Of a stretch of 64,000 bases of DNA, positions 38,001 to 46,303 are shown one piece after another. The position numbers were made by a program, and so were the translations under genes. Below the pieces are notes generated by a model. That model was not told the origin of the DNA and made no database searches. It saw only the letters and a program-made list of their open reading frames with translations. Source of the DNA: Glaciecola sp028401415 (GTDB lineage: Bacteria > Pseudomonadota > Gammaproteobacteria > Enterobacterales > Alteromonadaceae); NCBI RefSeq assembly GCF_028401415.2, contig NZ_CP171821.2, positions 1,922,001-1,986,000 on the forward strand, in the 5' to 3' direction. How positions within the stretch are numbered: position 1 is the first letter of the stretch; every line of letters begins with the position of its first letter.

Positions 38001-38554
38001 GCCTGGGAGTGGTAAAGCGCCTTACTAAACAACTTGATTGTCAAGTAAGAGTGAAGTCTGTTGAAGGTCATGGTTCGTGTTTTACAATCGAGTTTGGACA
38101 AGTTCCAGCACCTGAAGCTCCCAAAGTCATTCGCCCGCCGACCAAATCAGTTTTTAGTAAACTAAAAGTCTTATGTATCGATGATCAAAGAGAGAATTTA
38201 GAGGCAATGGACGCTTTGCTAAGCAAATGGGGTATCGAAGTTGCGACTGCTCAGAATTACGAAAAAGCGGTGGACACAGCCAGGTCCTTCGAGCCGCATA
38301 TACTTTTAGTCGATTACCAACTTGGCCGCGGGCCAGACGGTTTAGAAATAATTGAAAAAATACGTCAACAGGGCAATACCATTTTGCCTGCCTGTCTGGT
38401 GACAGCGCAGCGCGGTGACGAGCTTATGAAGGCTTGCAGCGATAACGGGGTTAACTATTTGTCTAAGCCTCTCAAGCCAGCGAAGCTAAGAACCCTAATA
38501 CAGAGTATGTCGAAGTTTATCAAGCATGTTGAGGTCAAGCAAAAACGCGCCTAG
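35090..38554 (+). CDS. crbS: CrbS-type hybrid sensor kinase fused to an SSS transporter domain, 1154 aa
   Basis: Residues about 1-500 form an SSS transporter-like membrane domain (13 helices). Then come a PAS domain (about 620-740, VDKNLNLVAWNKRYIDLF), a coiled coil, the phosphoacceptor H799 in LASHDVLQPLNAAKL, a HATPase domain (NLASNAVKYT, DTGIGIPE, GIGLGLGVV) and a receiver with D1075 in LLVDYQLGRGPDG. CrbS controls acetate utilisation with CrbR in Vibrio, Pseudomonas and relatives. ATG 35090 has AGGA upstream; an earlier GTG-type start would add 21 residues. It ends 4 bases inside the convergent crbR. Confidence 0.9.
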   Translation: MSIGWLTLALAYLFILFWIAKWGDKNSPTARWLTSHPLVYCLALGIYCTAWTFFGAVGQSSNEQWMYLPILLGPIIVYVVFNSFIYKLTHVSKKQRISTIADFISSRYGKRQVVALLVTIIALLATIPYIALQLKAIGTTFQMTTNQEDSQLIIIIASLFIALFAMHFGTRNTDVTQYRRGLMLAVAFESCIKLLALGLVAFVGYQYWQAQSTNIDAGILNAYTDSKALSAFGSFNFWAQTLIAAAAVICLPRQFHIAVIDNLHLEHIRKARWFFSAYLLLIALTIPLIATAGNAIFAENGINGRPIAGDEYVMGIALFSDSILLQMIVFIGGLSAATAMIIVATLTLSTMITNDVILPKLMDRGITQGLDKVRRIKLIRRVVIFFILLLAFAYQQQMAHQAPLASIGLLAFSLVIQLLPAIVGGLYWQRAHAHGVYAGLLAGFSVWLMFLVIPLLEPQLGSYQNDILSQGAIVSLLANIFAYVGFSLISKPRLIDRIQAKAFVSPFTYNSNLKSDTTFEVTVADLETLLARFTGEQRSRQLFDEYQKQNELYLRNEDKASERLLEFCERALGGVIGSSSAKALIDSVVKGKKLDITEVVDFFDDTTQAMQFNMSALLTSLENIDQGISVVDKNLNLVAWNKRYIDLFSYPESLVKIGASIEPLIRHNVLRGDCGPGEVDLQVQKRLEHLRNGTPHRFTRQRDDGHVIEMVGNPLPGGGFVTSFHDITGHVEIQQALKESNIDLAARVEKRTEEVHSINAELRLEIERRNQLESKLIRARKEAEDANASKTRFLALASHDVLQPLNAAKLYLTILEEADIDEDLKKTIRKLSDSVVSSESLISTILDISRLDQGELKPFIETLNVREMLTPIINEMSMKAKEKGLAFRSRIQDCFISADKTYLYRIVQNLASNAVKYTQTGKVLLTVRVIKERVRIELRDTGIGIPELQQAAIFSDFYRVEHTQEQGIGLGLGVVKRLTKQLDCQVRVKSVEGHGSCFTIEFGQVPAPEAPKVIRPPTKSVFSKLKVLCIDDQRENLEAMDALLSKWGIEVATAQNYEKAVDTARSFEPHILLVDYQLGRGPDGLEIIEKIRQQGNTILPACLVTAQRGDELMKACSDNGVNYLSKPLKPAKLRTLIQSMSKFIKHVEVKQKRA

Positions 38555-39204
38555 ACCTCTTCTTTAGCGGGCGGCTCAAGCTGCAGCTCAGATGCAATCA
38601 GTACCGCTTGTGTGCGGTTGTTGATGCCAAGCTTACGAAATATTGCCGTTACATGTGCTTTTACAGTTGCCTCGGCAATATCAAGGTTGTATCCGATTTG
38701 TTTATTTAACAGACCGTCGCGCATGTAGCAAAGCACTTTGTATTGGGAAGGCGTTAAACTAGCCACATTTTCCGCCAACTCAGAAAAGGTCTCATCCACA
38801 TCTTGAATTTGCTGGCGAACTTTTTCAGGCACCCAAACATCGCCATCAAGCATATTCGTTACTGCATCATTGATTTGATGAGCACTGGCTGTTTTGGGGA
38901 TAAAACCCATCGCACCAAGGCCAACGATTTTGGAAATAAGGGCTGCGTCTTCAGTGCCAGATACCACCGCAATAGGAAGGTCAGAAAAGGTTTTTTGTAT
39001 GTGTAAAAAACCAAATAAATCACTGCTTCCGGGCATATGCAAATCAAGAAGCAACAAATCCACCTCATTGGACTCAAGCGCCGCAACCGTCTGATTTAAG
39101 TCGGCCGACTCTAAAATATTTAGCTCGTGAGACGTCATATTTAATGCGCCTTTGAGGGCATCGCGATAAAGCGGATGATCATCCGCAATCAGTAGGGTCA
39201 CCAT
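38551..39204 (-). CDS. crbR: LuxR/NarL-family response regulator CrbR, 217 aa
   Basis: Receiver domain with acidic pair ADD (7-9), D54 in LLLLDLHMPG and Lys in GFIPKTAS; C-terminal HTH with LTPSQYKVLCYMRDGLLNKQI and ATVKAHVTAIFRKLGINNRTQAV. Between the kinase CrbS (convergent, 3' ends overlapping) and acs (same strand, upstream), it is the expected activator of acs and the symporter operon. It may be partly transcribed from acs, although a terminator lies between. Confidence 0.9.
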   Translation of the reverse strand: MVTLLIADDHPLYRDALKGALNMTSHELNILESADLNQTVAALESNEVDLLLLDLHMPGSSDLFGFLHIQKTFSDLPIAVVSGTEDAALISKIVGLGAMGFIPKTASAHQINDAVTNMLDGDVWVPEKVRQQIQDVDETFSELAENVASLTPSQYKVLCYMRDGLLNKQIGYNLDIAEATVKAHVTAIFRKLGINNRTQAVLIASELQLEPPAKEEV

Positions 39205-39353
39205 GAGCCATTCCTTTTAAAGTGCTATATTAAGTGAAGAGATTGGTGCATTAACATTGCATACAAACATATACAATTACTTTGAGTTTAACAATATGTT
39301 TACAATTAGGGAAGTGCTTAGAGTTTGCCTATTTACTTGATAACACAGACATA

Positions 39354-39382
39354 CAAAAAAGGAGGCGCACGCCCCCCCTTTT
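39354..39382 (-). terminator. Intrinsic terminator after acs
   Basis: GC-rich stem (GGGGGGCG/CGCCTCC type with one mismatch) followed on the minus strand by TTTTTTGT. It lies about 20 bases past the acs stop. Confidence 0.7.
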
Positions 39383-39401
39383 CAGTCCCAATAGCTAACC
39401 A

Positions 39402-41345
39402 CTATCGGTTCAAGCGCTCATCGATAAGTGAATCAACAACCGATGGATCCGCTAGTGTCGACGTATCGCCAAGCTGCTCATACTCATTAGCAGCAATTTT
39501 ACGCAGTATACGGCGCATAATTTTACCAGAGCGAGTTTTCGGTAAACCGCGTGTCCATTGAATTAAGTCAGGTGTCGCTATGGGGCTTAACTCTTTTCTA
39601 ACCCACGCTCTGATTTCTTTGGTTAATTCATCGTTTGCCTCAACACCCTCAAGCGGAGTGATGTAAACGTAAATACCTTGACCTTTGATATCATGCGGGA
39701 AGCCAACCACTGCCGCCTCTGCTATGACTGAATGTGCAACCAGCGCAGATTCAATTTCAGCCGTGCCAAGCCTGTGACCTGACACATTAAGCACATCATC
39801 CACTCGGCCGGTGATCCAGTAATACCCGTCTTCGTCACGTCGCGCCCCGTCTCCCGTAAAATAGACATCAGGATAAGCGCTAAAATAGGTCTCAATAAAG
39901 CGTTTATGGTCACCGTATACTGTTCGCGCTTGAGACGGCCAGCTATCTTTTATGACTAAGTTACCTTCTGTCGCGCCTTCAAGCTCTGTGCCTTCTGCAT
40001 CAAATAAAGCGGGTTGCACACCAAATAAGGGGCGCGTTGCGCTCCCAGGCTTAAGCGCAGTTGCACACGGTAGAGGCGCAATCATCATGCCCCCTGTTTC
40101 CGTTTGCCACCATGAATCAATAATCGGACAACGCCCTTGACCAATTACACGGTAATACCATTCCCAAGCTTCAGGGTTAATTGGTTCGCCCACAGAGCCT
40201 AAGATTCTCAAAGAGGATAAATCACAGCCCTCGACAGGTTTTTCACCGTGCGCCATTAATGATCTGATTGCGGTTGGTGCGGTGTAGAGGCTATTTACTT
40301 GATACTTTTCAACGATTTGCGCAATTCTACGAACATCTGGATAGGTGGGTACACCCTCGAAGAACACTTGGGTTGCGCCTACTGCAAGCGGTCCGTAGGT
40401 CATGTAGCTGTGACCTGTGATCCAGCCTACATCTGCGGTACACCAATAAACATCATCATCCTTATAATCAAAGGCATACTTAAAGGTCATTGATGTATAC
40501 AGCAAGTAGCCGCCCGTGGTGTGCACCACTCCTTTAGGTTGACCGGTTGAACCCGAAGTATACAGAATGAATAGTGGGTCTTCGGCATTCATCACCTCAG
40601 GTTCGCACTGCGCTGAGCAATCATCAATAAGCTCATGCCACCATACGTCCACCTTGCTATCAAATGCGATATCACCACCGGTGAGTTTATGCGTCACAAC
40701 TGCCGTAACTGAGGGGCATGCGCCATTGGCAATGGCCTCATCCACATTCGCTTTTAGCGGCACGCTTCGACCTGCGCGGCGGCCTTGATCCGCGGTAATC
40801 ACAACCTTGGCATCACTGTTATTTATGCGATCGGCAATTGCATTGGGAGAAAAACCACCAAAGATAACAGAATGCACCGCGCCTATGCGAGCACAGGCCA
40901 ACATCGCATACGCCGCATGGGGAATCATAGGCATATAAATTGCGACCCTATCTCCTTTTTTAACGCCAAGCTTCTTTAAACCATTGGCTAACTTGCATAC
41001 TTCATAGTGAAGCTGCTGGTAAGTCACTTTTTCAGAATCCTCTGGAGAATCCCCTTCCCATAAAATGGCGGTTTTCTTTGCGTTTTTCTCTAGGTGCCTG
41101 TCAATGCAGTTGTAGCTGGCGTTAAGCTCACCATCCTCAAACCATTTGATATCGCAATCGGACTGACTAAAACTCGTGTTTTTAATAATCGTAGGCGTTT
41201 TGTACCAGTCTAGCTCGCCGAGCTGGTCACGCCAAAATGCTTCTGGATCAGCAACCGACGCGTCATACATGGCTTGATATGCTTCGTTGCTACAGTGTGG
41301 ATTTTGTAACAGTGACTCTGGCACTGGATATGTTTTGGCACTCAT
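39402..41345 (-). CDS. acs: Acetyl-CoA synthetase, 647 aa
   Basis: AMP-forming acetate:CoA ligase. Seen: YTSGSTGQPKGV (about 262-273), the acetate-pocket region WWQTETGG, hinge ITGRVDDVLNVSGHR, and the C-terminal PKTRSGKIMRR with the lysine that is acetylated in other bacteria. Length equals the family norm when started at ATG 41343-41345 (MSAKTYPVPES), which has GAGG upstream; the longer open frame adds a hydrophobic 31-residue leader that is not expected. With the symporter and CrbSR it makes the acetate scavenging system; divergent from a porin. Confidence 0.96.
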   Translation of the reverse strand: MSAKTYPVPESLLQNPHCSNEAYQAMYDASVADPEAFWRDQLGELDWYKTPTIIKNTSFSQSDCDIKWFEDGELNASYNCIDRHLEKNAKKTAILWEGDSPEDSEKVTYQQLHYEVCKLANGLKKLGVKKGDRVAIYMPMIPHAAYAMLACARIGAVHSVIFGGFSPNAIADRINNSDAKVVITADQGRRAGRSVPLKANVDEAIANGACPSVTAVVTHKLTGGDIAFDSKVDVWWHELIDDCSAQCEPEVMNAEDPLFILYTSGSTGQPKGVVHTTGGYLLYTSMTFKYAFDYKDDDVYWCTADVGWITGHSYMTYGPLAVGATQVFFEGVPTYPDVRRIAQIVEKYQVNSLYTAPTAIRSLMAHGEKPVEGCDLSSLRILGSVGEPINPEAWEWYYRVIGQGRCPIIDSWWQTETGGMMIAPLPCATALKPGSATRPLFGVQPALFDAEGTELEGATEGNLVIKDSWPSQARTVYGDHKRFIETYFSAYPDVYFTGDGARRDEDGYYWITGRVDDVLNVSGHRLGTAEIESALVAHSVIAEAAVVGFPHDIKGQGIYVYITPLEGVEANDELTKEIRAWVRKELSPIATPDLIQWTRGLPKTRSGKIMRRILRKIAANEYEQLGDTSTLADPSVVDSLIDERLNR

Positions 41346-41677
41346 TGGTTCTGCCTCCGTGAAATGCTGTTTCACCCAATATTGGGTTTTGAATCTTATT
41401 AATTGCACGAACAACAATAAACCTCTTAGTAAAAACAAAAATGCTACTTTGGTATTAACGCGCCATTAACATAGGGCAAGTAAAACAAAAACCTGATTTA
41501 GCTCAAACTAATCCCCTGTATTTGCTGGGAAAATACAACCATAGTCTCATAGACCATGCGCTAATTTTAAAGCCGCCACATTTACATAAAAATGTATCCC
41601 ACTTAACTATTTCTTAACAGGCTTGTTACCAAGTGAGCCAAAAGACAAACACTCAACGACGAGAATGGGATACACCT
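41346..41677. other. Divergent control region between acs and porin
   Basis: This 332-base region has no gene. It must hold the acs promoter (minus) and porin promoter (plus). A GTCT-CAT-AGAC dyad is visible at 41544-41554 and an imperfect repeat of TGTATTT/AAATACA type near 41517-41537. Either could bind a regulator such as CrbR, but I have no direct support. Confidence 0.5.
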
Positions 41678-42850
41678 ATGATGATGACAAAGACAAAAAC
41701 TGCTGGAGCAATTGCGTTAAGCCTAGGTTTAGGGCTTGCAAGTGCAGCTAGCCACGCTGCGACCATTGGTGATACGACGGTCAAATTTTCAGGTTATATT
41801 AAGGCGGACGCTATCGCGAGTAATTACTCCGATGGTACGCTGCCCACTAAGAATATTGGTCGCGACTTTTATGTGCCCAGCCTCACACCAGTAGGCGGCG
41901 TAGATGAAGGTACGCAATTTGACTCACATATTCGTCAGTCTCGTTTCCGATTTACCACTACCACTCCTACAGAAGAAGGTGACACCATTATTGGCGTACT
42001 GGAGTTTGACATGATGGTCACACCTGCCGGTGATGATAGGATCAGCAACTCCTTTACACCACGCATTCGCCACGCCTTTGTAAAATACAAAAACTGGACG
42101 GTAGGACAAACTTGGTCAACGTTCATGGATGTGCGAGTGCTGCCTGAGACATTAGATTTTATCGGAACCACTGATGGAACAATATTCGACCGTCAGCCCC
42201 TCGTTCGTTATCAATCTGGTGCATGGGAGTTTGCTTTGGAAAACCCAGAAACCACCGTCACGCCTGGACCAAACGGCGGCCGGATCATCGCAGATGACAA
42301 CCCACTACCTGATGCAGTGGTTCGCTACACACATTCTGCCGACTGGGGTCACTTTGCCGTTGCAGCCCAAGCTCGCCAATTGTCTTATGATGACGGCGCA
42401 GCAATTGATAGCACAGAAGCCGCTTACGGGATAAGTTTGACCAGTAAAATTAAGCTTGGAAAACACAATGATATTCGCATCGCGTTTAACACTGGATCTG
42501 GCTTAGGTCGCTACATTGCACTTAATGCGGCAAACGGTGCTGTTGTTAATTTGGATACCAATGAAATTGAAGCAATTGATTCAATGGGCTACAGCATTGC
42601 ATACAGACATGTGTGGAACAAGAAAATGCGCAGTAATTTTACCTACTCTGCGTTTGATGCCGACATAGATACCAACCTTTTAAGTGCAGCTTCCACTGAA
42701 ACCACCTACAGCGTCAGGGCTAACCTGATTTATCAACCCACCGCAAAGATATCCGTGGGTGGGGAATATGCTTTTGCCAAACGTGAATTAGCCAATGGCA
42801 ATGATGGCGATATGAACCGTCTTCAGGTTTCTTTAAAATACGCGTTTTAA
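41678..42850 (+). CDS. DcaP-like trimeric porin, 390 aa
   Basis: Signal peptide (AIALSLGLGLASAASHAA), then TTVKFSGYIKADAIAS, a typical first strand of DcaP-family porins, QSRFRFTTTTPT, VGQTWSTFMD and a C-terminal aromatic strand ending SLKYAF. DcaP-like porins carry organic acids across the outer membrane in some bacteria. Being divergent from acs suggests a role in acetate or dicarboxylate entry; this is inference. Start ATG 41678 chosen because it directly precedes the signal peptide; an upstream GTG at 41633 adds 15 residues. Confidence 0.82.
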   Translation: MMMTKTKTAGAIALSLGLGLASAASHAATIGDTTVKFSGYIKADAIASNYSDGTLPTKNIGRDFYVPSLTPVGGVDEGTQFDSHIRQSRFRFTTTTPTEEGDTIIGVLEFDMMVTPAGDDRISNSFTPRIRHAFVKYKNWTVGQTWSTFMDVRVLPETLDFIGTTDGTIFDRQPLVRYQSGAWEFALENPETTVTPGPNGGRIIADDNPLPDAVVRYTHSADWGHFAVAAQARQLSYDDGAAIDSTEAAYGISLTSKIKLGKHNDIRIAFNTGSGLGRYIALNAANGAVVNLDTNEIEAIDSMGYSIAYRHVWNKKMRSNFTYSAFDADIDTNLLSAASTETTYSVRANLIYQPTAKISVGGEYAFAKRELANGNDGDMNRLQVSLKYAF

Positions 42851-42873
42851 TCAACGCGCCTCTTCCAACCTTT

Positions 42874-42898
42874 AGCTGGCTTACGCCAGCTTTTTTTT
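42874..42898 (+). terminator. Intrinsic terminator after the porin
   Basis: AGCTGGC-TTAC-GCCAGCT stem followed by eight T. It lies 25 bases after the porin stop. Confidence 0.93.
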
Positions 42899-42919
42899 GC
42901 TTCAACGAGCAAGAACACT

Positions 42920-44065
42920 TTAACGCATAATAAAAATGGCAGATAAGGGGATTAAAAAAAACACGCCGACAATGTATGCAAGTCCATAGGCTTTTTGTTC
43001 CGCTACTTTCAATGAAAGTTGATACGACAAATTAGGCGGCCACTCGCGCAAAAATGCAAGTCCATAGATAAGTGCGACTGCAAGTATGTTATAGCAAAAA
43101 TGTACAAAAGCGATTTGTAGCGCCAAACCTGCGTTTGGTCCACTAATGGAGAGAGCAGCAATAATAGCAGTAATACACGTCCCCACATTTGCACCTAAAG
43201 TGAAAGGGTAAATTGAACGAGCAGTGACAATACCGTTGCCAACTAAGGGCACGATTAAAGACGTTGTCGTTGAGCTTGATTGAACCAAAACCGTGACTAC
43301 CGTGCCAGATGCAATACCTGATACCGACCGGCCACCTAAACTCTTTTCTAAAATTTGACGCGCGCGCCCTACCATTAAAGATTTCATTATTTTACCCATC
43401 CATGTGATAGATAGAATAATCAGGGCGAGACCAATCGTGACCCTAGCAATGCCATCGTACACTTGCGGTAAGGTTGATGTCATTATCTTCACGCCGTCAA
43501 CAAGCGGACCAGTCACTAATTTAACCGGATTTATAAAGCCCACATCTGTAGCACTTGAGAGCGTGAATAAAGACACAAGCGCCGCACTTAACGATTCCAA
43601 CAATCCGAACATGATCTCAAGAGGCAAAAATATCATCACGGCAAAGATATTGAAAAAATCATGGACGGTGGCGGCATTAAATGCACGCTGAAACTCTTGT
43701 TTATCGCCAATATGGCCTAAACTCACAATGGTGTTGGTAATGCTCGTGCCTATGTTCGCACCCATCATCATCGGTATCGCAATATGGATGGGTAGGCCAC
43801 CTGCCACCATTGCAACAATAATGGATGAAACGGTGCTTGAAGACTGAATGAGCGAGGTGGCAACCATGCCGATAATTAAGCCCATAAATGGATTGGAGGC
43901 AAATTCAAACAAGGTACGCGCATGTTCTTCAGTCGCGGCCTTAAATCCACCGCCAATCAAACTGACTGCGGTAAGCATCGCAAAGATAAGTACTACTAAA
44001 AGTGACCATCGAAGTGACTTAGGCCACGCTTGCAATGCGCTTGCATCAGGCAAAGGCTGAGACAT
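42920..44065 (-). CDS. Na/Pi cotransporter family protein, 381 aa
   Basis: The family repeat is present twice: SLIQSSSTVSSIIVAMVAGG and VLVQSSSTTTSLIVPLVGNG, each containing the QSSS signature of NptA/SLC34-type Na+/phosphate symporters, with GANIGTSIT and GANVGTCIT following. About eight to ten membrane segments. Inner membrane; imports or exports phosphate with Na+. Start ATG 44065 has AGGAAA upstream; the longer frame to 44113 is not needed. Adjacent genes show no phosphate theme. Confidence 0.92.
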   Translation of the reverse strand: MSQPLPDASALQAWPKSLRWSLLVVLIFAMLTAVSLIGGGFKAATEEHARTLFEFASNPFMGLIIGMVATSLIQSSSTVSSIIVAMVAGGLPIHIAIPMMMGANIGTSITNTIVSLGHIGDKQEFQRAFNAATVHDFFNIFAVMIFLPLEIMFGLLESLSAALVSLFTLSSATDVGFINPVKLVTGPLVDGVKIMTSTLPQVYDGIARVTIGLALIILSITWMGKIMKSLMVGRARQILEKSLGGRSVSGIASGTVVTVLVQSSSTTTSLIVPLVGNGIVTARSIYPFTLGANVGTCITAIIAALSISGPNAGLALQIAFVHFCYNILAVALIYGLAFLREWPPNLSYQLSLKVAEQKAYGLAYIVGVFFLIPLSAIFIMR

Positions 44066-44164
44066 AAAATTTCCTGTAAAAACCGACGCTATTATCCAGT
44101 GGCATTGATACACTTAAAATGTGTCAGTTTTATTAAAATAAACACGCTATAAAGGAGATCTTGG

Positions 44165-45217
44165 TTAAAACGCCGCAGGATATTGTTTGATAAGAGCATT
44201 TATTTCGTCGATACATACTTCGGATAAGCTAATGTCGAAGGCATCTATGTCTTCTTTTAGCTGCGCCATGGTCGTCGCGCCGATTATTGTAGAACAAACG
44301 CCATCAACTTGGTCACACCAGGCTAAAGCAAGTTGACTAGGTGTCATGTCGTGCTTTTGTGCAAGATCACAATAGGCTTCAACCGCCATTTGCGATTGTT
44401 CGGTGTCTCTGAACATGCCGTTTCGCTGCACAAAAGTAAATCGGCTGCCTTTTGGTCGCTCGCCATTGCGATACTTACCCGATAGCAAACCACCCGCTAA
44501 AGGTGACCAAGGAAGGTAAGCTACCTCTTCAAATACGCAGCTTTCGATGAGATATGGCCAGTCCTTTAGGTGCAGAAGATTAAATTCGTTTTGAATCGAT
44601 ACCGGTCGAGGGATACTCATTTCATCACACAAACGAAGGTAGGTGTGTATGCCCCAAGGTGTGTCGTCTGAAAGCGCCCAATGCTTTATTTTGCCAGACT
44701 CAATTGCAGCGCCAAGCGCCGTCAGTATGCCACGCTTGCGCTTGACCTCTTCTGTCGTATTGGTTTTAGTCGGCTTAATTACATTCGGCCAATGACGCCC
44801 GAAGTGAGAGGTAGAGCGGTTGGGCCAGTGAAGCTGGTAAACATCGATATAATCCATTTTTAAACGCTCAAGAGAGGCGTCAATCGCATGCGCAATGCTT
44901 TGTTCAGAGATAAACGCCCCACCGCGAATATAGGCAAGTGATGGGCCTGCAATTTTGGAGGCGATGACCAAGTCTTCTCGTTTGTATGAACTGCGACTAA
45001 ACCAATCCCCGATGATTCTTTCTGTATCTCCGTAGGTTTTATCATTGGGTGGAATAGGATACATCTCAGCCGTATCAATAAAATTTATACCACGAGAAAG
45101 CGCATACTCAATTTGTTCATCAGCGTCCTGTTGGGTATTTTGGATTCCCCAAGTCATGCTGCCAAGACACACGCGCGATACATTCAAGCCCGAACGGCCT
45201 AATGATGAGAACTGCAT
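44165..45217 (-). CDS. Aldo/keto reductase (Tas-like), 350 aa
   Basis: AKR barrel with the catalytic tetrad positions visible: Asp and Tyr in NFIDTAEMYP, Lys in VIASKIAG and His in DVYQLHWP. The sequence MQFSSLGRSGLNVSRVCLGSMTWG and the PPNDKTYGDTERIIG insertion are typical of the Tas/NADP(H)-dependent subgroup. The physiological substrate is unknown. Single gene; no ribosome site stronger than GGAGTAA upstream. Confidence 0.92.
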   Translation of the reverse strand: MQFSSLGRSGLNVSRVCLGSMTWGIQNTQQDADEQIEYALSRGINFIDTAEMYPIPPNDKTYGDTERIIGDWFSRSSYKREDLVIASKIAGPSLAYIRGGAFISEQSIAHAIDASLERLKMDYIDVYQLHWPNRSTSHFGRHWPNVIKPTKTNTTEEVKRKRGILTALGAAIESGKIKHWALSDDTPWGIHTYLRLCDEMSIPRPVSIQNEFNLLHLKDWPYLIESCVFEEVAYLPWSPLAGGLLSGKYRNGERPKGSRFTFVQRNGMFRDTEQSQMAVEAYCDLAQKHDMTPSQLALAWCDQVDGVCSTIIGATTMAQLKEDIDAFDISLSEVCIDEINALIKQYPAAF

Positions 45218-45382
45218 TAATTACTCCAGACAAAATGTAGAATTTTGGTAATGTCTTTACGCTAATGAATGAGAAAAAGTGCGAAACTTTATGTCATACA
45301 TAATAAGGTCGGTGTACGTCAACCTACAGCAATCACTCAAGGTTAGTAAACTTAGTTATCTGGCCAGAACCGACTAAACCCC

Positions 45383-46303
45383 TTATCCCAATAAGCTTTT
45401 GATATGCGACACGACACTTCGTCCCAGTGCACTAAGCGCATAACCACCCTCAAGCATGGAAACGATTTTCCCTTCACAATGCTTATCGGCAATGCGCTTA
45501 ATTTGCTCTGTTACCCATTGGTAATCAGCTTCAACTAAACGCAAGTGTCCTAGTTCGTCTTCTGCATGCGCATCAAAACCGGCTGAGATAAAAATCAGCT
45601 GAGGGGCGAATTCGTCTAATGCTTGCCACCAGTGATTCACCATTTCCCGATATTTTGGACCCTGAGTCCCAGCGGGAATTGGAACGTTAATAATGCCCGA
45701 GCGTGTCGGGCCATCGCCTGAAAAGGGATAAAAGGGATGTTGAAATGACGAGCAAAACATTACTCGATCGTCGTCTTGAAATATATCCTCGGTACCGTTG
45801 CCATGGTGCACATCAAAATCAATTATTGCGACTCGCTCAAAACCACGATGCTCCAGTGCGTGCAAAGCAGCAATTGCGATATTGTTAAACAAACAAAAAC
45901 CGGATGAGCTGGCATGCCCAGCATGGTGACCGGGCGGCCGCACAAGACAAAACGCACTTTGTGTTTCATTTGCGACTACCATGTCTACAGCCATGATACC
46001 CGAGCCTGCTCCCATCAACGCTGCATTTAAGGTGTGCTGCATCATGATGGTGTCATCATCTATCCAAACTCGGTCCTCTGGCTCACAAGGCGCTTTATCA
46101 AAAATGTTCTGAACAAAATCTTTATCATGCGCATCTAACAGCTGGTCAAAATGCGCAGGTTTTGCATCACTAAAGCGCACCACCAGTTCTAAACCGGAAG
46201 ACATGATTTGGTCATTAATGACATGCATGCGCGATGGGTGCTCAGGATGGTCCGGGTCCATATTATGTAACGCACAGCTGGGGCTGCCAATTATGGTGAT
46301 CAT
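45383..46303 (-). CDS. Histone deacetylase / acetylpolyamine amidohydrolase family protein, 306 aa
   Basis: Zn-dependent deacetylase fold: RPPGHHAG (catalytic His pair), IDFDVHHGNGT (metal Asp/His), SAGFDAHAEDELG and the late Tyr in LEGGYAL. Bacterial members remove acetyl groups from proteins, polyamines or other amines. The stop of the upstream acetyl-CoA hydrolase-GNAT gene overlaps its start by 4 bases, so translation is coupled to an enzyme that contains an acetyltransferase domain. That pairing suggests a reversible acetylation function, which is inference. Confidence 0.9.
   Translation of the reverse strand: MITIIGSPSCALHNMDPDHPEHPSRMHVINDQIMSSGLELVVRFSDAKPAHFDQLLDAHDKDFVQNIFDKAPCEPEDRVWIDDDTIMMQHTLNAALMGAGSGIMAVDMVVANETQSAFCLVRPPGHHAGHASSSGFCLFNNIAIAALHALEHRGFERVAIIDFDVHHGNGTEDIFQDDDRVMFCSSFQHPFYPFSGDGPTRSGIINVPIPAGTQGPKYREMVNHWWQALDEFAPQLIFISAGFDAHAEDELGHLRLVEADYQWVTEQIKRIADKHCEGKIVSMLEGGYALSALGRSVVSHIKSLLG

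Noticed and set aside
41540..41558. GTCT-CAT-AGAC dyad upstream of acs as CrbR site
   Set aside because: A different arrangement (AGACC-TT-GGTCT) occurs upstream of crbS near 35008-35025, but the half-sites point the other way. Too short and inconsistent to name as a shared operator.
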